8,882 nucleotides of DNA from JANXQE01 sp035651635 (GCA_035651635.1 DASRFK010000058.1:1-8882); one strand, 5' to 3'. Shown: positions 1 through 6,668, counted from the first letter of the stretch. Made by a program: numbers and translations. Notes: generated from the letters alone by a model not told the origin.

Positions 1-688
1 CAGGAAAACCGACGGGAAGCTGCTCTGGAAGACCTCCACCGATGAAGCGAGTTATTCCTCACCGGTCTGTGCTTCCCTGAACGGCCGCCGTTATGCGCTG
101 TTTCTGACCCGCGAAGGCCTGGTCGGGCTCGACCCGGCGAACGGCCAGAACGAGTTTGAATACTCCTGGCACTCGCGCAACCGCATGTCCGTCAACGCCG
201 CCACGCCGCTCGTCATTGGAGATGAAATCTTTATTTCCGCGAGTTACGGAACCGGCGCCTCCTTGCTGCGCTTGCGCGGCCAGAGCCTCGAAAAGATCTG
301 GGCCGGAGACGACCTGCTCTCCAATCACTACGCCACCAGCGTGGCATTGAATGGCTTTTTGTACGGCATCCACGGCCGCACCGACCCCGGCTTCAGCCCG
401 CCTCCGCAATTGCGGTGTGTCGAGTTGAAAACCGGGAGGATTGCCTGGCAAACCGATTCCATCGGCGCCGCCAGCCTGATCCTGGCTGGCGGGCGGCTAT
501 TGATCCTGACCGCCAAAGGCGAACTCGTGCTGGCCAATGCCAGCGCCGAAGGTTTTCGACCCCAGGCTCGGGCACGAATCTTCCCGGACGAAGTGCGCGC
601 TTTCCCTGCTCTGGCCGAAGGACTGTTCTACGCGCGCGGCAAAGACAAACTCGTTTGCCTGGATTTGCGTCGGGAGCGTCCTCACTGA
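1..688 (+). CDS. PQQ-like beta-propeller repeat protein, C-terminal part (5' end outside window)
   Basis: The frame is open from base 2 and gives 228 residues before TGA at 686-688. The sequence shows recurring PQQ/BamB-type propeller blades. The clearest are TDGKLLWKT near the start, LDPANGQNEFEYSW about 35 residues later, LKTGRIAWQTDS followed by a hydrophobic strand and LLILTAKGELVLAN, and a closing GKDKLVCLDLRRE. Each has the family pattern of a DG or TG turn, a Trp in the strand, and a following strand that reads out a value. Proteins of this family fold as periplasmic seven- or eight-bladed propellers, and in Verrucomicrobia and Planctomycetes they are common as secreted proteins of unknown role. 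The quinoprotein dehydrogenase active site cannot be judged because the N-terminal part is missing, so no enzyme activity is claimed. The following gene lies 149 bases downstream and appears to have its own promoter. Confidence 0.85.
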   Translation, partial: RKTDGKLLWKTSTDEASYSSPVCASLNGRRYALFLTREGLVGLDPANGQNEFEYSWHSRNRMSVNAATPLVIGDEIFISASYGTGASLLRLRGQSLEKIWAGDDLLSNHYATSVALNGFLYGIHGRTDPGFSPPPQLRCVELKTGRIAWQTDSIGAASLILAGGRLLILTAKGELVLANASAEGFRPQARARIFPDEVRAFPALAEGLFYARGKDKLVCLDLRRERPH

Positions 689-744
689 GTGCGCAAAGTC
701 GCCATTGATTTGTGCCACAAACCATGGCCAGGAATCGTGCGCGC

Positions 745-765
745 TTTTCAAAGGTTGTTTGAAAA
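745..765. repeat. 8-bp inverted repeat with 5-base spacer, upstream of a candidate promoter
   Basis: TTTTCAAA at 745-752 and TTTGAAAA at 758-765 are perfect inverted copies around GGTTG. The repeat ends 6 bases before a TTGACT box at 772. The stem is AT-rich and lacks a following T tract, so it is a poor terminator for the upstream gene. Its position would suit a regulator binding site. The function is a guess. Confidence 0.35.
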
Positions 766-771
766 ATGAGC

Positions 772-799
772 TTGACTGTTAATTAATAATGCGCACAAT
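772..799 (+). promoter_or_regulatory. Candidate sigma-70-type promoter for the membrane-protein gene
   Basis: TTGACT at 772-777 matches the -35 consensus in 5 of 6 positions. CACAAT at 794-799 matches the -10 consensus in 4 of 6, with a 16-base spacer. The segment is AT-rich compared with its surroundings. A start site near 806 would leave a leader of about 30 bases before the ATG at 838. This is a by-eye match only. Confidence 0.35.
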
Positions 800-837
800 C
801 CAAACAAGCTCGCCTTTTAGGCTCCAGCCATGCTCTT

Positions 838-1497
838 ATGAAGCCTGCGCCGCTCGTCCTCGCGCTGAAACATGCCGGCGCCTGGGGCATCGTTCTGGCT
901 TTCGTGGCGCTTCTGACGGTCATCTTCAGCTTTCTCGGTACGCTCTTCTGCGCGGCACTGGGCGGGATGATGATGGGAGCGACGCGGGCTTCCAAAAGAT
1001 TCGCTTTGATTTTTTCACTCCTTTGCTCCGGAGTCCTGTTGGGAGTGCTGCGGTCGCAGCGCACGGAATTGGCCGCAAAGCAAGTGACCATTCTGGCAAT
1101 GCTCTGCCTGGCCGCGTTTTGGTTCCTTTACGTCGTGTCGCTGTCGCTGGTTGCTTTTGAGAAAAACGCCGACCGCGTCGCGGGGCAGGCCCGCAACCCA
1201 TCGGCAACCCTTTCGCCCCGGCGCTGCGAAAAGGACGTCCGACCCGCCCCGGCTCCGCCCGCTGCGGCAGTGCGCCTGGAAGACCTGGACGGGCGGTGGT
1301 GTTCGGAGAAACCCGCACCGGGGTGCCAAAACGTCGAACGGGTCCTGGAGATCCATTCCGGCTCCCTCGACCTGAGTACACTGGATGCGCGCGGGCAGGT
1401 AAGTGCCCGCGCTCAAGGCCGGCTAAAACTGCTTACCTTAAGTGAAACCGGCCCGTCGAACTGCCACGAAGGCGCCGAACTCGCAGCCGGTATTTAA
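838..1497 (+). CDS. Uncharacterised membrane protein with a short C-terminal soluble domain
   Basis: The product is 219 residues and I do not recognise its family. The N-terminal half is strongly hydrophobic: a long segment at about residues 16-48, a second at about 55-71 and a third at about 82-107. It is therefore predicted to cross the inner membrane three or four times. A Pro/Ala/Arg-rich linker (about 110-145) leads to a small domain (about 146-219) beginning LEDLDGRWCSEKPAPGC. That domain has strand-like alternation and cysteines at 155, 163 and 209, and two of these could pair if it faces the periplasm. ATG 838 is the only good start: no other start codon lies in frame between it and the candidate promoter. 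The Shine-Dalgarno sequence is weak. Codon use and composition resemble the neighbours. The gene converges with the monoheme cytochrome gene, so the position says little about its job. Confidence 0.6.
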   Translation: MKPAPLVLALKHAGAWGIVLAFVALLTVIFSFLGTLFCAALGGMMMGATRASKRFALIFSLLCSGVLLGVLRSQRTELAAKQVTILAMLCLAAFWFLYVVSLSLVAFEKNADRVAGQARNPSATLSPRRCEKDVRPAPAPPAAAVRLEDLDGRWCSEKPAPGCQNVERVLEIHSGSLDLSTLDARGQVSARAQGRLKLLTLSETGPSNCHEGAELAAGI

Positions 1498-1517
1498 AGA
1501 AAAAGGCAGCTCTCTTT

Positions 1518-1545
1518 CCGGGTGCCTGATCCCGGTTATTTCTTC
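1518..1545 (+). terminator. Possible terminator between convergent genes
   Basis: CCGGG at 1518-1522 pairs with CCCGG at 1531-1535 across an 8-base loop, and TTATTTCTT follows on the plus strand. The hairpin lies in the 38-base spacer between the plus-strand membrane-protein gene and the minus-strand cytochrome gene. The stem is only 5 bp, so the call is weak. The minus strand also has a run of T residues farther on, around 1505-1500. Confidence 0.35.
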
Positions 1546-1862
1546 AGCCCGCGCACAAAGGCGACCATCGCCTTGATGCCCTGGTCGTCCAGGCCTTCGG
1601 CGGGTTTCATTCTCGTTTTCTCGCCGTCCTTTACCCCTTCTTTGATCGCCTTGACCATTTCTTCGTCCTTGAAGGACGCCTGAACCTTTGCGTCGGTAAA
1701 GTCTTTGACTTCGATCTTTTTTCCCATTTTGGTATCGCCTTTGCCATCGGGTCCATGGCATTTAGCGCAAGCCTTGTCCCAGGTTTCTTTGGCGTCGCCG
1801 GCAGAGGCGGATACCGCGGCCATCGTTAGAGCGGCCGCACTGATTAGAAGCATTCGTTTCAT
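1536..1862 (-). CDS. Small periplasmic monoheme cytochrome c (class I)
   Basis: The product is 108 residues. Residues 1-21 form a Sec signal peptide (MKRMLL, a hydrophobic Ala-rich core, then SASAG), so the mature protein is about 87 residues and periplasmic. The single haem-binding motif is CAKCH at 32-36, followed by GPDGKGD, which is typical of class I cytochromes c. Met85 in TRMKPAEGL is the likely sixth ligand, and the last 18 residues form the usual C-terminal helix. Its expected job is one-electron shuttling between a membrane quinol-oxidising or -reducing complex and a terminal enzyme. It lies 151 bases downstream of the NrfD-type gene on the same strand, so it may be the soluble partner of that complex. 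The spacer holds several inverted repeats and there is no clear Shine-Dalgarno sequence, so it may instead be expressed separately. Confidence 0.9.
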   Translation of the reverse strand: MKRMLLISAAALTMAAVSASAGDAKETWDKACAKCHGPDGKGDTKMGKKIEVKDFTDAKVQASFKDEEMVKAIKEGVKDGEKTRMKPAEGLDDQGIKAMVAFVRGLKK

Positions 1863-1900
1863 GTTTATTGCAGCATTATGACTTTGTTAAATGACGTGTG

Positions 1901-1989
1901 TGGAAGCGCGGCGTCCGCCCGGTGAAGCCGTTTCAAGCTTCGCAGGAAGCGGACGGGTGTTGCTTCCTTTTGCTTCGTCAGAGCAAAAG
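1901..1989. repeat. Cluster of inverted repeats between the NrfD-type gene and the cytochrome c gene
   Basis: Several complementary segments lie in this spacer. CGTCCGC 1912-1918 pairs with GCGGACG 1949-1955. GAAGC 1924-1928 pairs with GCTTC 1937-1941. AGGAAGC 1944-1950 pairs with GCTTCCT 1962-1968. CTTTTGCT 1967-1974 pairs with AGCAAAAG 1982-1989. Some exclude each other, so alternative folds are possible. On the minus strand none is followed by a clear T tract. The region could be an mRNA-processing or stability element or an attenuator between the two genes. Function is inferred from position only. Confidence 0.4.
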
Positions 1990-2013
1990 CCAAAAAGGGT
2001 TATGGTCGCCCAA

Positions 2014-3309
2014 TCACGCATGGGTTGCGGGGAGGCCGACCGGTGTGGACGACTGTGTCGGAGTGACTGAGCCGCGCGGGAGCGATTCATTGGCCTGCAC
2101 CAGCCGCCCTTGCAGGATCGGGATGCTCATGCGCAGGAACACGGTGTAGCAAAGGATTCCGAATGCCCAAATGCCCAGGCAGACCAGCGTCTCGTTCAAG
2201 GAAGGCGAGTATTCGACCATTTCGCCCAAGGGCGTCGGAATAAAGCCGGGCACAACCAGGCCCATGCCTTTTTCGATCCAGATGCCCACGATGGCCAGAA
2301 CGCAGGCGAGATTGAGATAGCGTAGGCTCTTGCTCAAGGGCAGCACCAACAATCCCATTGAAATGAAGTTGAAGGCGATGGCCGTCCAAATCCACGGCAC
2401 CAGCGCATGGTATCCCTGCAATCCGAACAGCAGATACTTGGAAGAGGCGACGTGATAGGTGCGGGTATAGAATTCCTTGAAGATTTCGTTCGCCAGGAGG
2501 AAGACGTTAATGAGCATCGATACCTGGACAATGTTGCGCAAAGTCAGCAGCGCCTGGTTACTGATCCGGTAATCGGTCACGCGCCGAATGATCTGCAGCG
2601 CAAGGATGATCAGGGCCGGGCCGGCCGTGAACGCCGACGCAAGGAATCGCGGCCCCACGATGGACGAATTCCAAAAGGGTCGCCCACCCAGGCCGACATA
2701 CAGGAACGCCGTGACGGTATGAATCGAGACGGCCCAGACGATGGCGATAAACACGAAGGGTATGTAAAACCAGGTCGAGGGATGCCGGCCGGTGTACCGG
2801 CAGTACAACAGGTATCCACAAATGTGCAAGTTCAGCAGCAGATAGCCATTGAGCACGATTACGTCCCAGCTCAACATCGAACCCGGGAAATTGAATTTTC
2901 CGACTCCCGGAATCAGATGCCAAAAGCGGTCGGGCCGGCCCAAGTCTACGGTGACAAAGGCCAGGCACATCAAAATGGCGGCCACCGCCAGCAGTTCGCC
3001 AAAGATTACCAGGTCATGCAGTTCTTTGTTGTTGTAGATATAGACGGGGATGACGAGCATCGCCGCGGCCGCCGCTACCCCAACGATGAAGGTGAAGTTG
3101 GCAATGTATACACCCCAGGACACCTGGTCGCTCATGCCAGTCACCACCAGGCCGTTCACAAATTGCCGGGCATACGCGTTGATTCCCACCAGGACAATGC
3201 AGGTCAAAAAACCCATCCAGAGGTGATAGCGCCAGTCACCCACGAAGGCGATTCGCCCGCAGCGCCAGAGAAACACCAAATAGTTGCGGGTTTTACGCTG
3301 CAGGCTCAT
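2014..3309 (-). CDS. NrfD/PsrC-family quinone-interacting membrane subunit (DsrP-like)
   Basis: The product is 431 residues with about ten membrane segments, near 31-47, 66-91, 98-121, 148-171, 179-206, 221-242, 259-278, 299-325, 332-353 and 373-393. Family landmarks include IYNNKELHDL (91-100), VDLGRPDRFWHLIPG (121-135), SWDVIVLNGY (147-156), SIHTVTAFLYVGLGGRPFWN (195-214) and GPRFLASAF (219-227). These resemble the DsrP/HmcC branch more than the short PsrC proteins. Members bind quinol or quinone and pass electrons to or from a partner iron-sulfur subunit; they bind no cofactor themselves. The start ATG overlaps the stop of the upstream ferredoxin gene by 4 bases (ATGA), which indicates translational coupling and fixes the start. 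The last 25 or so residues are a hydrophilic Pro/Ser/Thr-rich tail. No molybdopterin subunit is encoded beside it, so the direction of electron flow is open. Confidence 0.9.
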   Translation of the reverse strand: MSLQRKTRNYLVFLWRCGRIAFVGDWRYHLWMGFLTCIVLVGINAYARQFVNGLVVTGMSDQVSWGVYIANFTFIVGVAAAAAMLVIPVYIYNNKELHDLVIFGELLAVAAILMCLAFVTVDLGRPDRFWHLIPGVGKFNFPGSMLSWDVIVLNGYLLLNLHICGYLLYCRYTGRHPSTWFYIPFVFIAIVWAVSIHTVTAFLYVGLGGRPFWNSSIVGPRFLASAFTAGPALIILALQIIRRVTDYRISNQALLTLRNIVQVSMLINVFLLANEIFKEFYTRTYHVASSKYLLFGLQGYHALVPWIWTAIAFNFISMGLLVLPLSKSLRYLNLACVLAIVGIWIEKGMGLVVPGFIPTPLGEMVEYSPSLNETLVCLGIWAFGILCYTVFLRMSIPILQGRLVQANESLPRGSVTPTQSSTPVGLPATHA

Positions 3310-4250
3310 ACGTCAAAGTAGTAGAAAAATCTCGGGGAGGTCCCGAGCTCTTCCTTGAGCTGGATAAATACGCGTTTGTTTTTCAGGATGTACGAGACCT
3401 CGCTTTCCGGGTCCAACACATTGCCAAACTTGCGCGCGCCGGCCGGACAGACTTCCAAACAGGCCGGATAGCGCCCCTGGCGCGTGCGCTGAATGCAGAA
3501 GTGGCATTTTTCCATCACACCCTGGCGTCGCGGCCGGTTCCCGAGATAGGACATGTCCGGGTTGAGTCGATCCTTCGGGATGGACGGCTTAGTCCAATTG
3601 AAGCGCCGGGCGAAGTACGGACACGCAGCTTCGCAGTACCGGCACCCAATACACCAATCGTAATCGATGACCGTGATCCCATCCGGTTCCTGCCAGGTGG
3701 CTTTGACGGGGCAAACCTTGACACACGGCGGGTTTTCGCATTGCTGGCATTGGACCGGCATGTAAAAAAAGCCCTTCTCGGGCACGGCCGCAGGGGAGTA
3801 GTAATGCTCGGCTTTTTCCATGTCCAGCGACCCATGAGGCATCTTGAGCACGCGGATGTACTGGATTTCGGGATTACGGGATTGGTTGTTCTCGGCGACG
3901 CAAGCGTGCACGCATTTGCGACATCCGATGCAGCGGGTCAGATTCAGGCAATACCTGAATTCCGCTCCATCCATCGGCTTGTAATCCTTCACCTTGGGCC
4001 GGACGCCATATTGCTGTTCCACTTCCCGTGCAATTCGGTCGAGCACCTTCTGCATCTGCGCCGGCGTCATCTCTTTGTAGTGCTTTTGCATGAACCGCTC
4101 CACCGAGGTGTAGTCGGCCAGTTCACGCAAAGGCGCCAGGCTCGCGGTGAGGGCCGCCACTCCCGAGGCCAGCACTGCTGACGTGCGAAGAAATTTTCGG
4201 CGCGAAGTGCCCTCACTCACCGGATCATCGCTCGGGTTCAAATCAGGCAT
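3306..4250 (-). CDS. Tat-exported ferredoxin-like subunit with four [4Fe-4S] cluster motifs (DsrO/NrfC-like)
   Basis: The product is 314 residues. The start at 4250 is chosen because it puts a twin-arginine signal (TSRRKFLRTS, 15-24, then a hydrophobic Ala-rich stretch) near the N-terminus. A start farther upstream, at 4418, would bury it behind 56 residues of unrelated sequence that overlaps the previous gene. Sixteen cluster cysteines are visible: 107/110/113/117, 168/171/176/180, 200/203/206/210 and 249/252/264/268. This is the standard four-cluster pattern of the DmsB/PhsB/NrfC/DsrO type. Such subunits sit on the periplasmic face and wire the NrfD-type membrane subunit to a haem or molybdenum partner. 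Residues 45-90 add a charged helical insert before the first cluster. The gene begins 22 bases after the tetraheme cytochrome gene and overlaps the NrfD-type gene by 4 bases, so the three form an operon. Confidence 0.92.
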   Translation of the reverse strand: MPDLNPSDDPVSEGTSRRKFLRTSAVLASGVAALTASLAPLRELADYTSVERFMQKHYKEMTPAQMQKVLDRIAREVEQQYGVRPKVKDYKPMDGAEFRYCLNLTRCIGCRKCVHACVAENNQSRNPEIQYIRVLKMPHGSLDMEKAEHYYSPAAVPEKGFFYMPVQCQQCENPPCVKVCPVKATWQEPDGITVIDYDWCIGCRYCEAACPYFARRFNWTKPSIPKDRLNPDMSYLGNRPRRQGVMEKCHFCIQRTRQGRYPACLEVCPAGARKFGNVLDPESEVSYILKNKRVFIQLKEELGTSPRFFYYFDV

Positions 4251-4272
4251 AAAATGCAAAGCCTTCGATAAA

Positions 4273-4953
4273 TTATGACGGGGACGAATTCCCGGCCGGG
4301 TGCAGCAGGTGCGGTTGAGGCGCCGGTTGGCGTGACGGGAAGGGTGGCGAATGAGGGTTGTGGCAAGAGGTGCACACTTTGCGCTCGATGGGACCGAGTT
4401 CGCGTTTCCAATAGCCACTGGTCCGCCCGTGCACGCCAGCCTCCCAGTCGCGGTAGGTCGGGCCGTGACAACTGCCGCACAGAGCGGGGCTCTCCACTAT
4501 TTTGAGATGCCGGCCATCGCGCGTCTGGAGCAGTTCCAAATTCGTTTCATCGTGGCAGTTATAGCAGTTGTTGTTGCGGTTATGCCGGCCGTGTGCCATC
4601 ACAATGTCGTCGTGCTCCTTCGGCACCACCACATTTCCCTGGGCATCGAACTTCAGTTTCAGCACTTTGTTCTTCTCGTGGCAGGTGTAACAGTCCAGGC
4701 CCGAAGTATCACCTCCGGTACGAACGAGGTCCGCTGCCGACATTCGTGCGGTGGCAGTGCTGATAAAGTTGGTATCCACCAAGGGAATGAGGGGGTCCCG
4801 AAGGGGATGGCCCCACAAATCAAAGTAGAAGCCCGCCCCAAGTATGAGGAATGCCATGGTCAGGAGCCCAGCGACCCAGCCGGAAGAGCTTCGGGCAGTC
4901 ATCGTGCGCATGATCTCCGCGATGAGCCCGCCCGCACCCTCTTTTTTGCTCAT
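4273..4953 (-). CDS. Membrane-anchored tetraheme cytochrome c
   Basis: The product is 226 residues. A hydrophobic segment at about 26-47 follows a basic N-terminus and has no obvious cleavage site, so it probably anchors the protein with its haem domain in the periplasm. Four haem-binding motifs are present: CYTCH 88-92, CYNCH 130-134, CGSCH 159-163 and CTSCH 194-198. Extra histidines at 114, 121, 124, 149, 175 and 201 are candidates for the second axial ligands, suggesting bis-His haems as in cytochrome c3/NrfB-type electron carriers. It is the first gene of the operon with the ferredoxin-like and NrfD-type genes and most likely carries electrons between the iron-sulfur subunit and a periplasmic partner, a role like that of triheme DsrJ. 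The C-terminal 25 residues are Pro/Ser-rich and probably disordered. No good Shine-Dalgarno sequence precedes ATG 4953. Confidence 0.9.
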   Translation of the reverse strand: MSKKEGAGGLIAEIMRTMTARSSSGWVAGLLTMAFLILGAGFYFDLWGHPLRDPLIPLVDTNFISTATARMSAADLVRTGGDTSGLDCYTCHEKNKVLKLKFDAQGNVVVPKEHDDIVMAHGRHNRNNNCYNCHDETNLELLQTRDGRHLKIVESPALCGSCHGPTYRDWEAGVHGRTSGYWKRELGPIERKVCTSCHNPHSPPFPSRQPAPQPHLLHPAGNSSPS

Positions 4954-5170
4954 TGTTTATCATTTTTTGACGCACGGGGGCTCGGACCCCAAAATCGGCC
5001 GTGGAATTCAGTTGCGATCAGCATCAACCCGGTCACTTTGCGGCGAGGCTAATTCAGCGCGTTCGGCCTGATTTTACGAGGCGGAATTGATGGAGCGAAC
5101 GCTCAGCCAATTTCCCATTTTCCCGGAAAAGACAATTAGAAATATGCATTTTAAATGACTACAGAAAGTA

Positions 5171-5196
5171 GCTATACTTTGCCAACTTCTTGTCAA
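5171..5196 (-). promoter_or_regulatory. Weak candidate promoter for the cytochrome/NrfD operon
   Basis: On the minus strand a perfect TTGACA box occupies 5196-5191, and TATAGC follows at 5176-5171. The 14-base spacer is shorter than the usual 16-18. Another -10-like box, TAAAAT at 5153-5148, lacks a properly spaced -35. The surrounding 70 bases are the most AT-rich in this region, which supports a promoter here, but the exact elements are uncertain. Confidence 0.25.
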
Positions 5197-5241
5197 CCAT
5201 TGGTGAGATGCAACTTGCCGCTGGCCCCGACTACTGTGCAA

Positions 5242-5274
5242 CGCAGCCTTTCAGGCGAAAAGGCTTGCGCTGCG
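5242..5274 (-). terminator. Stem-loop just after the ceramidase-like gene, possible terminator
   Basis: AGCCTTT at 5245-5251 pairs with AAAGGCT at 5259-5265 across a 7-base loop. CGCAG 5242-5246 and CTGCG 5270-5274 are also complementary and could form an alternative outer stem. The structure begins 9 bases past the stop codon of the minus-strand gene. No T tract follows on that strand, so it may be a factor-dependent terminator or an mRNA 3' stabiliser. Confidence 0.35.
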
Positions 5275-5282
5275 AGAATTGC

Positions 5283-6668
5283 TCAATGCCGCCGCAAACC
5301 TGCGCACAGAGTTTCCACCCGGTTCACCAGGCGTGTTTCGATTTCGCCGCGGAACGGACCATAGTAGCCATAATAGGTGAGGGACGACTCGGCTTCGTAT
5401 CCGCCTTCTTTGATCACGCGCGCCGATGGAATGTAGCACGGAACTTCAAAGGCGTAACCGATGGTCCACGGATGGTCTGCCGCCAACAGCCGTTTGATGC
5501 GTCGGCCGTAGTCGACGACCATCTCACCGCCCATCAACACGAACGTCAGATCTTCACCCAAGCGCACGATCGCCACCGGCAACTTGATTGATTCGGGCAG
5601 AGGTTCACCCGCGTTGAGCAGTTTCAAATAGGCTTCGGCGCGCAGTTTAACCGAGAGGTCCTGGCTCTGACCGTCTTTTTCCAGGCGCTCACGGGAAGGC
5701 GGTGGCACGAAGGGCAATTCGACTTCGTCATACGCTAGCTTGAACAGGCCGCGCACCGGCCGCATTGGACGGTCCAGCACGCGCATGACGGCGCCAGCCA
5801 ACTCCAGGCCATGGCGTTTGGCGTCCAGGAGCTTGCCACGGGGTGAAGGATCGGAATCCGCCCCCATGCCAGTAACGTAGATTGCGATCGCGCCGGGTTG
5901 GTGTGCTTCCAGTTGTTGGCGGGCATAGGCCATGTAATCGCCCGACACGGTATACCAGTCATCTCCATTCCGCACCGAGGTGCCGTGACAAGCATACCCG
6001 AAGAGAATCGCACGCACCGTTCCGTTCGTGCCTCTGATCCGCAAGACCGGCACGTCATGGTCAACCGGTCCGTCTGGATTGTCTCCGAACACCACGCTGT
6101 CGCCCTGATAAATACGGCGATTCATCGCGAAGGTCGCGCGACCCATACCCTGTTCCAGCGTGGCCGGCTGGCAATCGGTCAGCGCGGCGTCCACAACTTC
6201 GACGAGCTTGTCCTGCAACATCAAACTGTACCGGTTGATGCGTTCAAGCTCGGCCGGGGGAGGCGTGCCCATATCAGTCAGAACATCTCGCAGCACCGGG
6301 CCCGAATGGGTATGACTGGAAACAACCGCGACCTCGCCGCGGCCGAGTTGGAGCCTATCATGTAATTTTTCGAGTATCGGCTGCATGAAGGCATGGCTGA
6401 CTTCGCAATTGTCCAGTGCTACCAGAACGAAGCGCTCGCCGGAAGGGTTCTTCAGGGCCACTGCCTGGGTGACGAGCCGGCCGTCGGTTTTGTCCGCTTC
6501 GCGCGTGCGGGCCGCGTAACCGGCCAGGCGGATAGGCAACTCCGGCGTAATGTCCCGCACGGCGATCCCAACCTCCGGGCCTGGCTCTGCCGCCAAGAGC
6601 GCGCCAGCTAACGAGAGCCCGATGAGCACAATACTTGAACCGACCCAGCAGCGGCAAAACGCGTTCAT
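5283..6668 (-). CDS. Secreted neutral/alkaline ceramidase-like metal hydrolase (single N-terminal domain)
   Basis: The product is 461 residues from ATG 6668, chosen because it places a Sec signal peptide (about residues 1-27) at the N-terminus and lies one base after the upstream stop. The start at 6695 would overlap the upstream gene by 26 bases. Ceramidase-family landmarks are present: SHTHSGP with His119/His121, GYACHGTS with His228, GGEMVVDYGRR with Glu382 and GGYEAESS with Tyr424. By analogy with Pseudomonas neutral ceramidase these supply zinc ligands. The nucleophile motif, GDVSPN in true ceramidases, reads GADSDP (269-274), so the catalytic Ser appears to be replaced. The protein is also about 200 residues shorter than bacterial ceramidase and lacks its C-terminal domain. 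It is therefore probably a periplasmic or extracellular amidase-type hydrolase of unknown substrate. It is apparently co-transcribed with the aminotransferase gene. Confidence 0.85.
   Translation of the reverse strand: MNAFCRCWVGSSIVLIGLSLAGALLAAEPGPEVGIAVRDITPELPIRLAGYAARTREADKTDGRLVTQAVALKNPSGERFVLVALDNCEVSHAFMQPILEKLHDRLQLGRGEVAVVSSHTHSGPVLRDVLTDMGTPPPAELERINRYSLMLQDKLVEVVDAALTDCQPATLEQGMGRATFAMNRRIYQGDSVVFGDNPDGPVDHDVPVLRIRGTNGTVRAILFGYACHGTSVRNGDDWYTVSGDYMAYARQQLEAHQPGAIAIYVTGMGADSDPSPRGKLLDAKRHGLELAGAVMRVLDRPMRPVRGLFKLAYDEVELPFVPPPSRERLEKDGQSQDLSVKLRAEAYLKLLNAGEPLPESIKLPVAIVRLGEDLTFVLMGGEMVVDYGRRIKRLLAADHPWTIGYAFEVPCYIPSARVIKEGGYEAESSLTYYGYYGPFRGEIETRLVNRVETLCAGLRRH

Larger units (their letters stand above)
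4954..5282. other. Non-coding 329-base region upstream of the cytochrome/NrfD operon
   Basis: No convincing gene lies here; the open frames are short and have no recognisable start or product. The half near the ceramidase-like gene contains a stem-loop and an AT-rich stretch (about 5131-5200) with a candidate promoter. If that promoter is used, the operon would have a leader of roughly 200 bases. A small GGGG/CCCC hairpin (4977-4990) lies 24 bases before the operon's first ATG. I see no known riboswitch. Confidence 0.5.

Noticed and set aside
830..841. Three-codon mini-ORF (ATG CTC TTA TGA) whose stop overlaps ATG 838
   Set aside because: It has no Shine-Dalgarno sequence and is too short to judge; chance is the simplest explanation.
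2407..3321. 304-codon open frame on the plus strand
   Set aside because: It lies fully antisense to the NrfD-type gene, its product is hydrophilic and His/Gln/Asp-rich with no domain, and the minus-strand frame has clear family motifs.
3501..4181. 226-codon open frame on the plus strand
   Set aside because: It is a shadow of the ferredoxin-like gene; the sixteen Cys codons on the minus strand define the true frame.
4251..4418. Upstream start for the ferredoxin-like gene
   Set aside because: It would overlap the tetraheme cytochrome gene by about 146 bases and push the Tat signal 56 residues inside the protein.
4351..5052. 233-codon open frame on the plus strand
   Set aside because: It is antisense to the tetraheme cytochrome, and the four CXXCH motifs fix the minus-strand frame.
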